DNA of 64,000 nt from positions 1 through 64,000 of the forward strand of contig NZ_JAAMFN010000023.1 of assembly GCF_013376095.1 (NCBI RefSeq), given 5' to 3'. Of the stretch, positions 1-8,342 are shown piece after piece. Numbering within the stretch: the stretch's first letter is position 1; each line of letters starts with the position of its first letter. Source of the stretch: Arthrobacter sp. SDTb3-6 (GTDB lineage Bacteria > Actinomycetota > Actinomycetes > Actinomycetales > Micrococcaceae). The notes under the pieces are model-generated. The model saw only the letters and a program-made list of their open reading frames with translations, was not told the DNA's origin and ran no database searches. The position numbers and the translations under genes were made by a program.

Positions 1-139
1 CCTGGGCGTCGCTGCGGCACTGGAGGCGGACCCCGCCCTGGCTGCCGGGCTGAACGTGGCCGGCGGCCAGGTGGTGCACCACTCGGTGTCCACCGCCCAC
101 GGCCTGCCCCTGGCACAGGACTGGCACCAGCTGGTGTAG
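1..139 (+). CDS. ald: C-terminal fragment, probable alanine dehydrogenase
   Basis: The window begins inside this gene; the frame is in phase from base 2 and ends at TAG 137-139, leaving 45 residues. The piece DPALAAGLNVAGG resembles the end of alanine dehydrogenases, which interconvert L-alanine and pyruvate plus ammonium with NAD. The NAD-binding and catalytic parts lie outside the window, so the call rests on a short tail similarity and should be treated as tentative. The stop is followed after 27 bases by a perfect 12-bp inverted repeat that may terminate this transcript. Confidence 0.5.
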   Translation, partial: LGVAAALEADPALAAGLNVAGGQVVHHSVSTAHGLPLAQDWHQLV

Positions 140-166
140 CCGGCGCCGTGCCCCGCGGCAAAAAGT

Positions 167-207
167 TCTGGACGGCACGCATGCAGACGCGTAGTGTGCC
201 GTCCAGA
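167..207. terminator. Perfect 12-bp inverted repeat after ald, before the hydrolase gene
   Basis: Arms TCTGGACGGCAC (167-178) and GTGCCGTCCAGA (196-207) are exact reverse complements separated by 17 bases. The repeat starts 27 bases after the upstream stop and ends just before the AAAGGAG ribosome-binding site of the next gene. It could be the terminator of ald, although it has no T-tract and a long loop, or an operator for the downstream pair. Confidence 0.5.
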
Positions 208-224
208 CCCACCAAAGGAGCACC

Positions 225-1016
225 ATGAGCAGCTTCGCCACCTCCCGCGACGGCACCCGGATCGCCTACGACATTGAGGGGTCGGGCCCGCCCGTCATCC
301 TGGTGGCCGGGGCCATGCAGTTCCGCGGCTTCGACCCCACCACCTCCGCCATGGCGGCGTTGTTGGCCAGGCAGGGCTTCACGGTAGTCAATTACGACCG
401 CCGGGGCCGCGGCGAGAGTGCCCAGGCGCCGTCGTTCACCCTGGCGGATTCCATTGCGGACCTGCGTGCACTGGTTGAGGCGGCGGGGGCGCCAGCGGCG
501 CTGTATGGCAATTCCTCCGGAGGCGCCATCGCCCTCGCGGCCGCGGCCGCCGGTCTGCCCGTCTCGGCCTTGGTGCTGTGGGAAGTGCCGCTCGGGGAGG
601 AACTGGGCACGGACGGTGCCGCCAACCTGGCCGGGCTGCGTGAACAGCTGGCGGAGGGGACCCCGGACGACGTCGTGTCCTACTTCATGAAGGACATGCC
701 GCCGGAGTGGCTGGACGGCGCCCGGAACAGTCCGGCCTGGCCGGTCATGACGGCCATGGGACCGTCCCTGGAACCGGACGCCGAAGCGCTGGCCTGGACC
801 CAGTCCGCGCCGCGGGCGGACCTGTGGGCGTCCATCACCGCCCCGACGCTGGCACTCGTGGGCGAGCAGACGCTGCCGATCATGCCGCCGGCCGCCGCAT
901 CCATCGCGGCCAATGTGCCCAACGCCGGCTCCGGCACCATCCGTGCCGCGAACCACAGCTGGGAACCGGAAACCATGGCCTCCCGGGTTGCCGGCTTCCT
1001 GAACGGCCGCCCATGA
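225..1016 (+). CDS. Alpha/beta-fold hydrolase
   Basis: A 263-residue protein without signal peptide or membrane segment. The order of elements is that of alpha/beta hydrolases: a strand-loop VILVAGA near residues 24-30 (oxyanion region), nucleophile elbow G95-N-S97-S-G99, and a late histidine at 244 in ANHSWEP, giving a likely Ser-acid-His triad. The acid is uncertain because the usual position reads GEQTLP. The substrate cannot be read from the sequence. AAAGGAG lies just upstream of the ATG, which fixes the start. The stop overlaps the next gene's start by 4 bases (ATGA), so the two are translationally coupled. Confidence 0.85.
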   Translation: MSSFATSRDGTRIAYDIEGSGPPVILVAGAMQFRGFDPTTSAMAALLARQGFTVVNYDRRGRGESAQAPSFTLADSIADLRALVEAAGAPAALYGNSSGGAIALAAAAAGLPVSALVLWEVPLGEELGTDGAANLAGLREQLAEGTPDDVVSYFMKDMPPEWLDGARNSPAWPVMTAMGPSLEPDAEALAWTQSAPRADLWASITAPTLALVGEQTLPIMPPAAASIAANVPNAGSGTIRAANHSWEPETMASRVAGFLNGRP

Positions 1017-1642
1017 GCCTGGTCAGCTGCGACGTGGCCCTGTCCCTGGACGGCTTCATGGCCGGCCCCAACCAGAGCCTGGAACACCCGCTCGGGGAAG
1101 GCGCCGACACCCGCCTGCACACGTGGATGTTTGACCGGCCCGAAGAGAACGCCGCCGAGCTCGCGGCCATCACCGACGCGGGCGCGTTCATCATGGGGCG
1201 GAACATGTTCGGCCCCGTCCGCGGGCCCTGGGAGACCTGGGATGCCCAGGGAACGGGGGCGTGGCGCGGCTGGTGGGGCGAGGACCCGCCGTACCACGCA
1301 CCGGTGTTCGTGCTCACCCACCATCCCCGGGAACCGCTCACCATGGACGGCGGCACCACGTTTTACTTTGTCAGCGACGGCCCGGCTGCCGCGCTGGACC
1401 TGGCCCGCGCCGCTGCCGGGGAGCGCGGGGTGTCCATTGGCGGCGGGGCCCGGACCATCAACCAGTTCCTCGCGGACGGACTCATCGACGAGCTGCGCCT
1501 GCACCTTGTCCCGGTGGTGTTCGGCGCCGGCGAGCGCCTGTTCGACGGACTCCCCCGCCTGGAATTCACCCAGGCCGGTGCCCGCGCCACGAGCCTGGTC
1601 ACGCACCTGACGTACCGGCGTGCACCCGTGGACGGCGGGTGA
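1013..1642 (+). CDS. Dihydrofolate reductase-like (RibD C-terminal type) reductase
   Basis: The 209-residue protein has the layout of the RibD C-terminal/DHFR-like fold: an N-terminal ALSLDGFMAGPN segment, FIMGRNMFGP around residue 60, and the NADPH-site loop VSIGGGARTINQFL followed by DELRLHLVPVVFGAGERLF. Members of this group are NAD(P)H-dependent reductases, many of them annotated as dihydrofolate reductase family without a known substrate. The in-frame sequence upstream of ATG 1013 lies inside the hydrolase gene and is not protein-like, so the overlapping ATGA is taken as the start. Co-expression with the hydrolase is expected; the joint role is unknown. Confidence 0.85.
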   Translation: MSLVSCDVALSLDGFMAGPNQSLEHPLGEGADTRLHTWMFDRPEENAAELAAITDAGAFIMGRNMFGPVRGPWETWDAQGTGAWRGWWGEDPPYHAPVFVLTHHPREPLTMDGGTTFYFVSDGPAAALDLARAAAGERGVSIGGGARTINQFLADGLIDELRLHLVPVVFGAGERLFDGLPRLEFTQAGARATSLVTHLTYRRAPVDGG

Positions 1643-1709
1643 CGGCAGGGCGCCCCCAATATCGGAACCTAATGAAAAACTTTTGATGCCTATTTAGCAA
1701 CATTGGTTG

Positions 1710-1722
1710 TATCCTGAGCTGG
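1710..1722 (+). promoter_or_regulatory. Putative -10 element of a leaderless transcript
   Basis: TATCCT at 1710-1715 stands 6 bases before GTG 1722. There is no Shine-Dalgarno sequence before this GTG or before the alternative TTG at 1707. This favours transcription starting at the G of the GTG. Confidence 0.4.
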
Positions 1723-3038
1723 TGAACACATCTGCTGCCGGCGCCAGTGCTGCCGCCGAAACCCTGTCCGAGGAAACCGTTGACGCACTCGCGCGTGCAC
1801 AGGCCGCCAACGCTGCGGGCGCCCCGCACCCCCACGAAAGCCTGCTCTCGGCCCGCGCCGCCAACATCAAGCAGTCCGCCGTGCGGGACGTGTTTGAAAT
1901 TTCCATGCAGCCGGGCCTGGTCTCGCTGGCCGGCGGCAACCCCTACCTGCAGTCCCTACCCCTCGAGCGCCTGGGCGAAACGGCACAGCGCATCATCGCC
2001 ACGCACGGCCTGGAGGCCCTGCAGTACGGCGGCGGGCAGGGCACGCTGGAACTGCGCACCCAGATTTGTGAGGTCATGGCGGCCGAGGGCATCCTCGACG
2101 CCGATCCGGACAACGTGGTCATCACGGCCGGCTCCCAATCCGCCCAGGACGTTGCCGCCAAGGTGTTTTGCGACCCCGGCGACGTCATCCTCCTTGAAGA
2201 CCCCACCTATGTGGGCGCGCTGAACACCTTTGAGGCGTATGAGGTGGACGTGCAGCCGGTGGCCGTGGACGAACACGGGATCATCCCGTCCAAGCTGCGG
2301 GAGCGCATCGCCGCCTTGCAGGCCGCGGGCAGGCGCATCAAGCTGCTGTACACCATCCCGAACTTCAACAACCCCTCCGGCGTCATGCTCGCCCCGGAGC
2401 GCCGCCAGGAAATCGTGGACATATGCCGCGAGGCGAATATTCTTGTACTGGAGGACAACCCCTACGGCCTGTTGAAGTTTGACGGCGTCCTGCCGGCCCC
2501 CCTGCGCGCGGGCAACCCCGCGGACGTGCTGTACCTGGGCTCGTTCTCCAAGATCTTTGCACCGGGCCTGCGCATCGGCTGGGCGCTGGTCCCGGCGCAC
2601 CTCAAACAGCGCTACTACCTGGCCAGCGAGGCCGTCACGCTCTGCCCGCCGTCCTTCAACCAGATGCTGGTCAGCGACTACCTGCGCAACTATGACTGGA
2701 TGGGGCAGATCCGCACCTACCGGGCCCTGTACGCCGAACGGTGCTCGGCACTGCTGGGTGCCCTGGAGGAGTTCATGCCCGGGGGCGTTTCATGGACACG
2801 TCCCGAGGGCGGATTTTTTGTGTGGCTGACCCTGCCGGCGGGAATCGACACCTACCCGCTGCTGCACAAGGGCATCGACGCCGGTGTGGTGTTTGTGCCC
2901 GGCGCGGCCTTCACGGCGTCCGAGGGACCCAGCAACAAACTGCGTCTGGCGTTCAGCGCCGTTCCGCCGGACACGCTGCGGGAAGGCGTGAAGCGGCTGG
3001 CGCCCGTGCTGGCGGCCGCCATTGCCGCCGCGGGCTGA
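1722..3038 (+). CDS. PLP-dependent aminotransferase, class I (2-aminoadipate/MocR-like type)
   Basis: A fold-type I aminotransferase of 438 residues. Visible features are the substrate loop SLAGGNPYLQSLP, the PLP-binding NFNNPSGVML, and SFSKIFAPGLRIGW with the Schiff-base lysine near K277. It aligns in style with the aminotransferase half of MocR proteins and with LysN/2-aminoadipate transaminases, but has no GntR DNA-binding domain, so it is an enzyme. Amino donor and acceptor are not determinable. GTG 1722 is preferred over TTG 1707 because a -10-like hexamer sits 6 bases before it. It ends 2 bases from the convergent E2 gene. Confidence 0.85.
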   Translation: MNTSAAGASAAAETLSEETVDALARAQAANAAGAPHPHESLLSARAANIKQSAVRDVFEISMQPGLVSLAGGNPYLQSLPLERLGETAQRIIATHGLEALQYGGGQGTLELRTQICEVMAAEGILDADPDNVVITAGSQSAQDVAAKVFCDPGDVILLEDPTYVGALNTFEAYEVDVQPVAVDEHGIIPSKLRERIAALQAAGRRIKLLYTIPNFNNPSGVMLAPERRQEIVDICREANILVLEDNPYGLLKFDGVLPAPLRAGNPADVLYLGSFSKIFAPGLRIGWALVPAHLKQRYYLASEAVTLCPPSFNQMLVSDYLRNYDWMGQIRTYRALYAERCSALLGALEEFMPGGVSWTRPEGGFFVWLTLPAGIDTYPLLHKGIDAGVVFVPGAAFTASEGPSNKLRLAFSAVPPDTLREGVKRLAPVLAAAIAAAG

Positions 3039-3040
3039 GG

Positions 3041-4402
3041 TCAGTCCAGCAGCAGGGCCGGCTCCTCCATGATGGCCGCGACGTCCGCCATGAAGCGGGC
3101 GGAGAGGTCGCCGTCCACCACGCGGTGGTCGAAGGAGCCGCCCAGGGTGGTGATCCAGCGCGGGATGACCTCCCCGTCCAGCACCCACGGCTTTTGCTTG
3201 ATGGTGCCAAACGCCACGATCGCCACTTCGCCGGGGTTGATGATGGGCGTGCCGGTGTCGATGCCCAGGGCGCCGATGTTCGTGATGGTCAGCGATCCGC
3301 CCTGCATGTCCGCCGGCTGCGTCTTGCCCGCCCGCGCCGTCGTGGCGAGGGAGTTCAGCGCAATGGCCAGTTCCTTCAGGGACAGGTTTTGGGCATCCTT
3401 GATGTTTGGCACCATGAGCCCGCGCGGGGTGGCGGCCGCGATGCCGAGGTTCATGAAGTGCTTGATGACGATCTCCTCGCCCGTCCAGGTGGCGTTCACC
3501 GAAGGGTTGCGCGCGGCAGCCCAGATGACGGCCTTGGACAGGATCAGCAGGGGCGAAACCTTGATGCCCTCAAAATCGCGCGAGGCCTTCAGCCGCTTCA
3601 CAAATTCCATGGTGCGCGACGCATCAACGTCAACGAAAATGCTCACGTGCGGGGCCGAAAACGCGCTCTCCACCATGGCCTTGGCCGTGGCTTTCCGCAC
3701 GCCCCGGACCTTGATGCGTTCCACGCGGGGGTCCCCCACCAGGCCGGTGCCGGGTGAGGGCGCCCAGAACGTCCCGGCACCGTCCTGCTCGGCGGTGCGC
3801 TGGTCCTGGTAGCTGAGCAGGTCTTTTTTCGTGACCTCGCCGCGCAGGCCCGTCGGCGAAACGTCCGCCAGGTTGATGCCCAAGTCCTTCGCCGCCTTGC
3901 GCACCGGCGGCTTGGCGAGGACCCTGCCGGCCGCCCCGTTCCCGGCCGGCGCCCCCGCCAGGGTGGCGTTCGGGGCCGGAACCCGGGCGGGTGCCGGGGC
4001 GGGGGCCGCGCCGGCGCGCGGGCGGCGCCTGACGGCGTCGGCCTTGGGACCGGAACCCACCAGCGGCTTCATCTCCCCGGCAGCCGGCACATCGCCCACG
4101 GGCGCGGCGGGTGTTGACGCGGCGGGTGCCGGATCCTGCGGGGCGGCAGGGGTGCCGACGTCGGAACCGATGGCGATGATGGGCGTGCCCACCGCCACGG
4201 TCTCGCCCTCGGCCACCATCAGCTCGGCGACGATTCCGGCGTAGGGGGAGGGAAGCTCCACGATGGACTTCGCCGTCTCAATCTCGACGACGACGTCGTT
4301 GACGGCAACGACGTCGCCCGGCTTGACCTTCCAGGAGACGATCTCGGCCTCGGTGAGGCCTTCGCCGACGTCGGGCAGCTTGAAGAGGGAGCGCTGGGAC
4401 AT
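3041..4402 (-). CDS. bkdC: Dihydrolipoamide acyltransferase (E2) of a 2-oxoacid dehydrogenase complex
   Basis: The 453-residue E2 core transfers the acyl group from lipoate to CoA. One lipoyl domain covers residues 5-80 with the lipoylated lysine at K45 (ETAKS). It is followed by a Pro/Ala-rich linker (about 82-160), an E3-binding domain (about 162-198, [12 protein letters not shown] to KKDLLSY) and the catalytic domain (about 225-453) ending in the active-site motif H426-R-V-V-D430-G. ATG 4402 is chosen because AGGAAGG sits just upstream and a longer frame would run back into the E1beta gene. Third gene of the operon, 10 bases after E1beta. Branched-chain oxoacids are the likely substrate; pyruvate cannot be excluded. 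Confidence 0.9.
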   Translation of the reverse strand: MSQRSLFKLPDVGEGLTEAEIVSWKVKPGDVVAVNDVVVEIETAKSIVELPSPYAGIVAELMVAEGETVAVGTPIIAIGSDVGTPAAPQDPAPAASTPAAPVGDVPAAGEMKPLVGSGPKADAVRRRPRAGAAPAPAPARVPAPNATLAGAPAGNGAAGRVLAKPPVRKAAKDLGINLADVSPTGLRGEVTKKDLLSYQDQRTAEQDGAGTFWAPSPGTGLVGDPRVERIKVRGVRKATAKAMVESAFSAPHVSIFVDVDASRTMEFVKRLKASRDFEGIKVSPLLILSKAVIWAAARNPSVNATWTGEEIVIKHFMNLGIAAATPRGLMVPNIKDAQNLSLKELAIALNSLATTARAGKTQPADMQGGSLTITNIGALGIDTGTPIINPGEVAIVAFGTIKQKPWVLDGEVIPRWITTLGGSFDHRVVDGDLSARFMADVAAIMEEPALLLD

Positions 4403-4412
4403 GTGGGCCTTC

Positions 4413-5387
4413 CTAGTAAGCGAAGGCGCGGTCCAGCGCCTCCAGCATGCGGTCGATGTCCGGCAGGTAGTGCCCTTCCACACGGGCCACCGGGTAGGGC
4501 ATGTGGAAGCCGCCCACGCGGATGGCCGGGGCCTCGAGGGAGTAAAAGCAGCGTTCGCTGATGCGCGAGGCGATTTCCCCGCCGATGCCGCCAAAGGTGG
4601 GCGCCTCATGGGCCACCACCAGCCGGCCGGTCTTCGTCACGGACGCCTCAACGGTGTCAAAGTCGATCGGCGAGATGGAGCGCAGGTCGATGACTTCCAC
4701 GCTGTGGCCGTCCTCGGCTGCGGCATTGGCAGCGGCCAGTGCCACCGGCACCAGGGGGCCGTAGGCCACCAGGGTAGCGTCGGTGCCTTCACGCACCACC
4801 TGGGCGGTAAACGGGTCGGCCGGGGCGTTGTCCGTGTCCACCCCGCCCTTGAGCCAGTAGCGGCGCTTGGGCTCGAAGACGATGACCGGGTCCTGGCACG
4901 CCACGGCCTGCTGGATCATCCAGTAGGCGTCGTTGGCGTTGGACGGGGTGATGATGCGCAGCCCGGGCGTGTGGGCAAACAGCGCTTCCGGGGATTCGGA
5001 GTGGTGTTCAATGGAGCCGATCCCGCCGCCGTAGGGGATGCGGATGACCACGGGCGCACTGAGCTGGCCGTCGGAGCGGGTGCGGATCTTGGCCAGCTGG
5101 GTGGTGATCTGGTTGAATGCCGGGAACACGAAGCCGTCAAACTGGATCTCGCAGATGGGCCGGTGCCCGCGCAGCGCCATGCCGATCGCGGTGCCCACAA
5201 TGCCGGACTCCGCCAGCGGCGTATCCATGACGCGGTGCGCGCCAAATTCGGCCTTGAGCCCTTCGGTGACGCGGTACACGCCGCCCAGGGAACCGATGTC
5301 CTCGCCCATCAGGAAGCTCTTGGGATCGTTGGCCAGGGTGGCGCGCAGTCCCTCGTTGATCGCCTTGGCAATCGTCATCGTGGTCAT
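4413..5387 (-). CDS. bkdB: 2-oxoacid dehydrogenase E1 component, beta subunit
   Basis: At 324 residues this is a normal-length E1beta, the C-terminal half of the ThDP-dependent decarboxylase that pairs with E1alpha. Recognisable segments are [53 protein letters not shown] and the C-terminal transketolase-like domain with [20 protein letters not shown]. Its ATG overlaps the E1alpha stop by 4 bases (ATGA), so translation is coupled. No E3 (dihydrolipoamide dehydrogenase) gene lies in this cluster; E3 must be supplied from elsewhere. Confidence 0.92.
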   Translation of the reverse strand: MTTMTIAKAINEGLRATLANDPKSFLMGEDIGSLGGVYRVTEGLKAEFGAHRVMDTPLAESGIVGTAIGMALRGHRPICEIQFDGFVFPAFNQITTQLAKIRTRSDGQLSAPVVIRIPYGGGIGSIEHHSESPEALFAHTPGLRIITPSNANDAYWMIQQAVACQDPVIVFEPKRRYWLKGGVDTDNAPADPFTAQVVREGTDATLVAYGPLVPVALAAANAAAEDGHSVEVIDLRSISPIDFDTVEASVTKTGRLVVAHEAPTFGGIGGEIASRISERCFYSLEAPAIRVGGFHMPYPVARVEGHYLPDIDRMLEALDRAFAY

Positions 5388-6574
5388 GCGGCACCGCCCT
5401 GGGAAGTCTGTGAACCGGCGTCGGCAAAGGACGCCTCATAATTTTCAAACCAGGCCAGTTCCTCAGCCACCAGGGGGTGCGCCTCGGCGTAGACGGTGGC
5501 GAACTTGTCCCGGATGTCCGCCCCGCCCAGCGCCAGCGTGGCCTGGCGGACGTGGGCAGCCAGCTCGTCGCCGTCGATTTTCAGCTGGTCAAAGAAGGCC
5601 TCGTCGGCCAGGCCCCCGGCGCGCAGGTAGTTCTCCATGCGCTGCAGGGGGTCCTTGCCTTTCCACGACTCCTCCTCCGCGTTCCGGCGGTATTTCGTGG
5701 GGTCGTCGGCGGTGGTGTGGGCGCCCACCCGGTAGGTCGAGGCCTCGATCAGGACCGGGCCCCTGCCGGAGCGCGCATGCTCCAGCGCCCACTGCGTCAC
5801 GGCGTACACGGCCAGGACGTCGTTGCCGTCCACGCGGATGCCCGGGAAGCCGTAGCCGGCGGCCCGGTTGACCAGCGGCACCTTTGACTGCACCTCAAAG
5901 GGGACGGAGATGGCCCAGTTGTTGTTTTGGCAGAAGAACACCACCGGGGCGTTGTAGGAGGCGGCGAACACCATGGACTCGTGGACGTCGCCCTCGCTGC
6001 TGGCCCCGTCGCCAAAGTAGGCGACGACGGCAGCCGGCTCAGTGCCGCTGTCCGCCGCCAGGTCGCGCTGGATGCCCATGGCATAGCCGACGGCGTGCAG
6101 CGTCTGGGCGGCCAGCACCAGCGTGTACAGGTGGAAGTTGACGCCGCGGGGATCCCAGCCGCCGTTGGAGACGCCGCGGAACAGCTTCAGCAGGTCGGCC
6201 AGGTCCAGGCCGCGGGTCAGGGCCACGCCGTGTTCACGGTACGTGGGAAAGGCGTAGTCGGCCGCGCCCATGGCGCTGCCGGAGCCGATCTGGGCCGCTT
6301 CCTGCCCCACGACCGGCACCCACAGGGCCAGCTCGCCCTGGCGCTGCAGCGCGGTTGCCTCCACGTCAAAGCGGCGCACCAGGGCCATGTCCCGGTAGAA
6401 GCCGCGCAGCGTGTCCGCGTCGAGCGCATCGACGTACGGTCCGAAGGTGGCGTCCTGGCGGCGTGCCCCGGCGGCGTCCAGCAGTTGGACCATCTCGCCT
6501 TCACCCACTGTGTTGGCCTGCAGCACGCCGGCGGAAGGCCGTGTGCCGGTGTCAGCTTGCTGGGCAGAGCCCAT
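5384..6574 (-). CDS. bkdA: 2-oxoacid dehydrogenase E1 component, alpha subunit
   Basis: The 396-residue E1alpha binds ThDP through the motif GDGASSEGDVHESMVFAAS...NNNWAIS and carries the phosphorylation-loop-like segment YRVGAHTTADDPTKYR found in pyruvate and branched-chain E1alpha proteins. ATG 6574 is supported by GAGGAGA a few bases upstream; the extra in-frame residues of a longer reading frame are not protein-like. First gene of the alpha-beta-E2 operon. The 169 bases upstream hold several inverted repeats likely to control the operon. Whether the substrate is pyruvate or branched-chain 2-oxoacids cannot be settled by sequence alone; stand-alone operons of this form in actinobacteria (M. 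tuberculosis BkdABC) act on branched-chain oxoacids. Confidence 0.9.
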   Translation of the reverse strand: MGSAQQADTGTRPSAGVLQANTVGEGEMVQLLDAAGARRQDATFGPYVDALDADTLRGFYRDMALVRRFDVEATALQRQGELALWVPVVGQEAAQIGSGSAMGAADYAFPTYREHGVALTRGLDLADLLKLFRGVSNGGWDPRGVNFHLYTLVLAAQTLHAVGYAMGIQRDLAADSGTEPAAVVAYFGDGASSEGDVHESMVFAASYNAPVVFFCQNNNWAISVPFEVQSKVPLVNRAAGYGFPGIRVDGNDVLAVYAVTQWALEHARSGRGPVLIEASTYRVGAHTTADDPTKYRRNAEEESWKGKDPLQRMENYLRAGGLADEAFFDQLKIDGDELAAHVRQATLALGGADIRDKFATVYAEAHPLVAEELAWFENYEASFADAGSQTSQGGAA

Positions 6575-6642
6575 ACCGTCTCCTCGTTTGCCTGGCCGCA
6601 CCGGCTCCGCGGGGAAGCTGCTGCGCCGGCACGTTGGTATCG

Positions 6643-6684
6643 ATATATGCCTCAATGGGAATGTATTCCATCGGGTGCATATAT
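6643..6684. promoter_or_regulatory. Two concentric palindromes upstream of the bkd operon
   Basis: Outer arms ATATATGC (6643-6650) and GCATATAT (6677-6684) and inner arms GGAAT (6658-6662) and ATTCC (6665-6669) share exactly the same centre (6663.5). They lie 69-110 bases upstream of the E1alpha start in an AT-rich patch of an otherwise GC-rich genome, a typical site for a dimeric or tetrameric regulator. Confidence 0.5.
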
Positions 6685-6701
6685 TTCCATTTTCGATTTA
6701 T

Positions 6702-6719
6702 AACTGTATCGGTACAGTT
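6702..6719. promoter_or_regulatory. Operator-like inverted repeat upstream of the bkd operon
   Basis: AACTGTA and TACAGTT form perfect 7-bp arms around TCGG. The site is 128-145 bases upstream of the E1alpha ATG, near the 3' end of the hisC-like gene. It looks like a TetR- or GntR-type operator, but no regulator gene is adjacent. Confidence 0.45.
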
Positions 6720-6743
6720 GCGATCGGGTCGCTTTGTTAATGG

Positions 6744-7865
6744 CTAGGAACGCCGTGGCGCTTTTGTATAGGCGGCACAGATCTGAAGAAACCGCGTGTT
6801 GGCCTCCACCTCGCCGATGCTGACGCGGACGCCTTCATTCCCAAACGCCCGTACCGAGAGGGCGTGGCTGTCCGCAAGGGCGGCAAATTCGGGGGTGTCG
6901 GCGCCAAGTGCGAGCCACACAAAGTTGCCCTGCGCTTCGGGAATGTCCCAGCCCAGCGCCTTCAGGCCTGCCGTGACGCGGTCACGCTCGTCCACCAGGC
7001 TTTGTACCCTCTCCACAACCTGGCTGTAGTTTTCCAGGGAGGCCACGGCGGCCTGTTCGGCGATGTTGGAGACGGCAAACGGCGTGGCGGCTGCGCGCAG
7101 GTAGGCGGTGACCTCCGGCTGCGAGACGGAATAGCCCACGCGCAGTCCGGCCAGCCCGTGCGCCTTGGAGAACGTTCGAAGGACCACCACGTTGGGGTAC
7201 TTGCGGTACATGGAAATGCCGTCCACGGCATCGTCCGCGCGGACGAATTCCTGGTACGCCTCGTCGATGACAATGACCACGTCGGAGCGCACGCTGCGGA
7301 TGAATTCCTCCGTTTCCGCGGTCCTGAGCACGGGGCCGGTGGGGTTGTTGGGCGTGCACAACAGCACCACCTTCGTGTTTTCGGTGATGGCGGCGGCCAT
7401 CGCGGGAAGGTCGTGGGTGCCGTCGACACGGACGGGCACCTGCACGCTGCGCGCCCCGGCCAGGCCGACGCAGATCGGATAGGCCTCAAAGGAGCGCCAT
7501 GCGTAGACCACCTCGTCGGCGGTGCCGTCGTCGTTCGCGCCGGCAAAGGCCGCCAGGATCTGGTTCAGTGCGCCCAGGGACCCGGCGCCGGTGACGACGT
7601 CGTCGGCCGGGATGTCCAGGAAGGTGCCCAGGGCAGTGCGGAGCAGTGTGCACGTGGTGTCGGGATAGCGGTGGACCTCCAGCTTGCCGTGCAGCAGTTC
7701 CAGCACAGCGGGCACGGGGCCCAGGGGGTTTTCATTGGAGGAGAGCTTGAAGCTTTCCAGCCCGGGGATTTCCACCGGAGGCTTGCCCGCTGCGTATTTG
7801 GGCAGCCGCCCCACGACGGGGCGGGGGTGGACACCGGTTTGCTGGGCTTCGCTGTTCAAGGTCAT
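6744..7865 (-). CDS. hisC: Histidinol-phosphate/aromatic aminotransferase (HisC-like)
   Basis: The 373-residue class II-type aminotransferase has the HisC features KLSSNENPLGP near residue 40, RYPD, CTPNNPTG, and FSKAHGLAGLRVGYS with the PLP lysine at K234. HisC converts histidinol phosphate and 2-oxoglutarate to imidazole-acetol phosphate and glutamate. No other his genes are nearby, so this could equally be the stand-alone HisC2/Pat paralogue that transaminates phenylalanine or tyrosine. The start has no ribosome-binding site, but TAGGCT stands 6 bases before it, pointing to a leaderless mRNA. It is divergent from the holin-like gene. Confidence 0.8.
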   Translation of the reverse strand: MTLNSEAQQTGVHPRPVVGRLPKYAAGKPPVEIPGLESFKLSSNENPLGPVPAVLELLHGKLEVHRYPDTTCTLLRTALGTFLDIPADDVVTGAGSLGALNQILAAFAGANDDGTADEVVYAWRSFEAYPICVGLAGARSVQVPVRVDGTHDLPAMAAAITENTKVVLLCTPNNPTGPVLRTAETEEFIRSVRSDVVIVIDEAYQEFVRADDAVDGISMYRKYPNVVVLRTFSKAHGLAGLRVGYSVSQPEVTAYLRAAATPFAVSNIAEQAAVASLENYSQVVERVQSLVDERDRVTAGLKALGWDIPEAQGNFVWLALGADTPEFAALADSHALSVRAFGNEGVRVSIGEVEANTRFLQICAAYTKAPRRS

Positions 7866-7871
7866 GCCACC

Positions 7872-7877
7872 AGCCTA
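7872..7877 (-). promoter_or_regulatory. Putative -10 element of leaderless hisC-like gene
   Basis: On the minus strand the hexamer reads TAGGCT and is followed by 6 bases and then the ATG at 7865. No Shine-Dalgarno sequence is present. Confidence 0.45.
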
Positions 7878-7928
7878 ATTGAGCGCGGGGGGCTGCGCGC
7901 CGGATTGGGGGTGTGAAAGCATGGCTAC

Positions 7929-8342
7929 ATGATCAGATTTGTGCTCCGGGTGCTCGTCAACGCCCTTGCCGTGTGGGTTGCCGCCTGGATCCTTCCCGGG
8001 GTGGCAGTGGTGCAGAAGGGGACCACCGGCCTGGAAACGTCCAGCGCGACCGTCAACACCGTGCTGGCCTTCATTTTCATTGGCCTGGTTTTCGGCGTGG
8101 TCAACGCCCTGGTGAAACCGGTCGTGAAGGTCCTGGCCCTCCCCGTCACCATCCTGACCCTGGGCCTGTTCACGATCATTATCAATGCGGCCATGCTGTG
8201 GCTGACGTCGTGGCTGAGCTCGTACACGCCCGTCCATTTCACCATCGACCACTTCTTTTGGACCGCCATCCTTGCCGCCGTCATCATCAGCATCGTCTCC
8301 CTGCTGATGGGCGGGCTGACCCGGTCCCGGACGCGCCGCTAG
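7929..8342 (+). CDS. Phage holin family 4-like small membrane protein
   Basis: 137 residues with four predicted membrane segments at about 5-25, 44-64, 70-95 and 108-128, separated by short loops and ending in a basic tail (TRSRTRR). The pattern, including NALVKPVVKVLALPVTILTLGLF, matches the small bacterial membrane protein family annotated as phage holin family 4 / YvlD-like. Despite the name there is no phage context here; its cellular role is unknown. It ends 4 bases inside the convergent hydrolase gene. Confidence 0.8.
   Translation: MIRFVLRVLVNALAVWVAAWILPGVAVVQKGTTGLETSSATVNTVLAFIFIGLVFGVVNALVKPVVKVLALPVTILTLGLFTIIINAAMLWLTSWLSSYTPVHFTIDHFFWTAILAAVIISIVSLLMGGLTRSRTRR

Noticed and set aside
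4403-4609. N-terminal extension of the E2 protein
   Set aside because: The extra residues come from the E1beta gene in another frame and a good ribosome-binding site precedes ATG 4402.
7929-8342. Phage holin or prophage remnant
   Set aside because: The family name is historical; no lysis, capsid or integrase genes surround it, and codon use is like the host.
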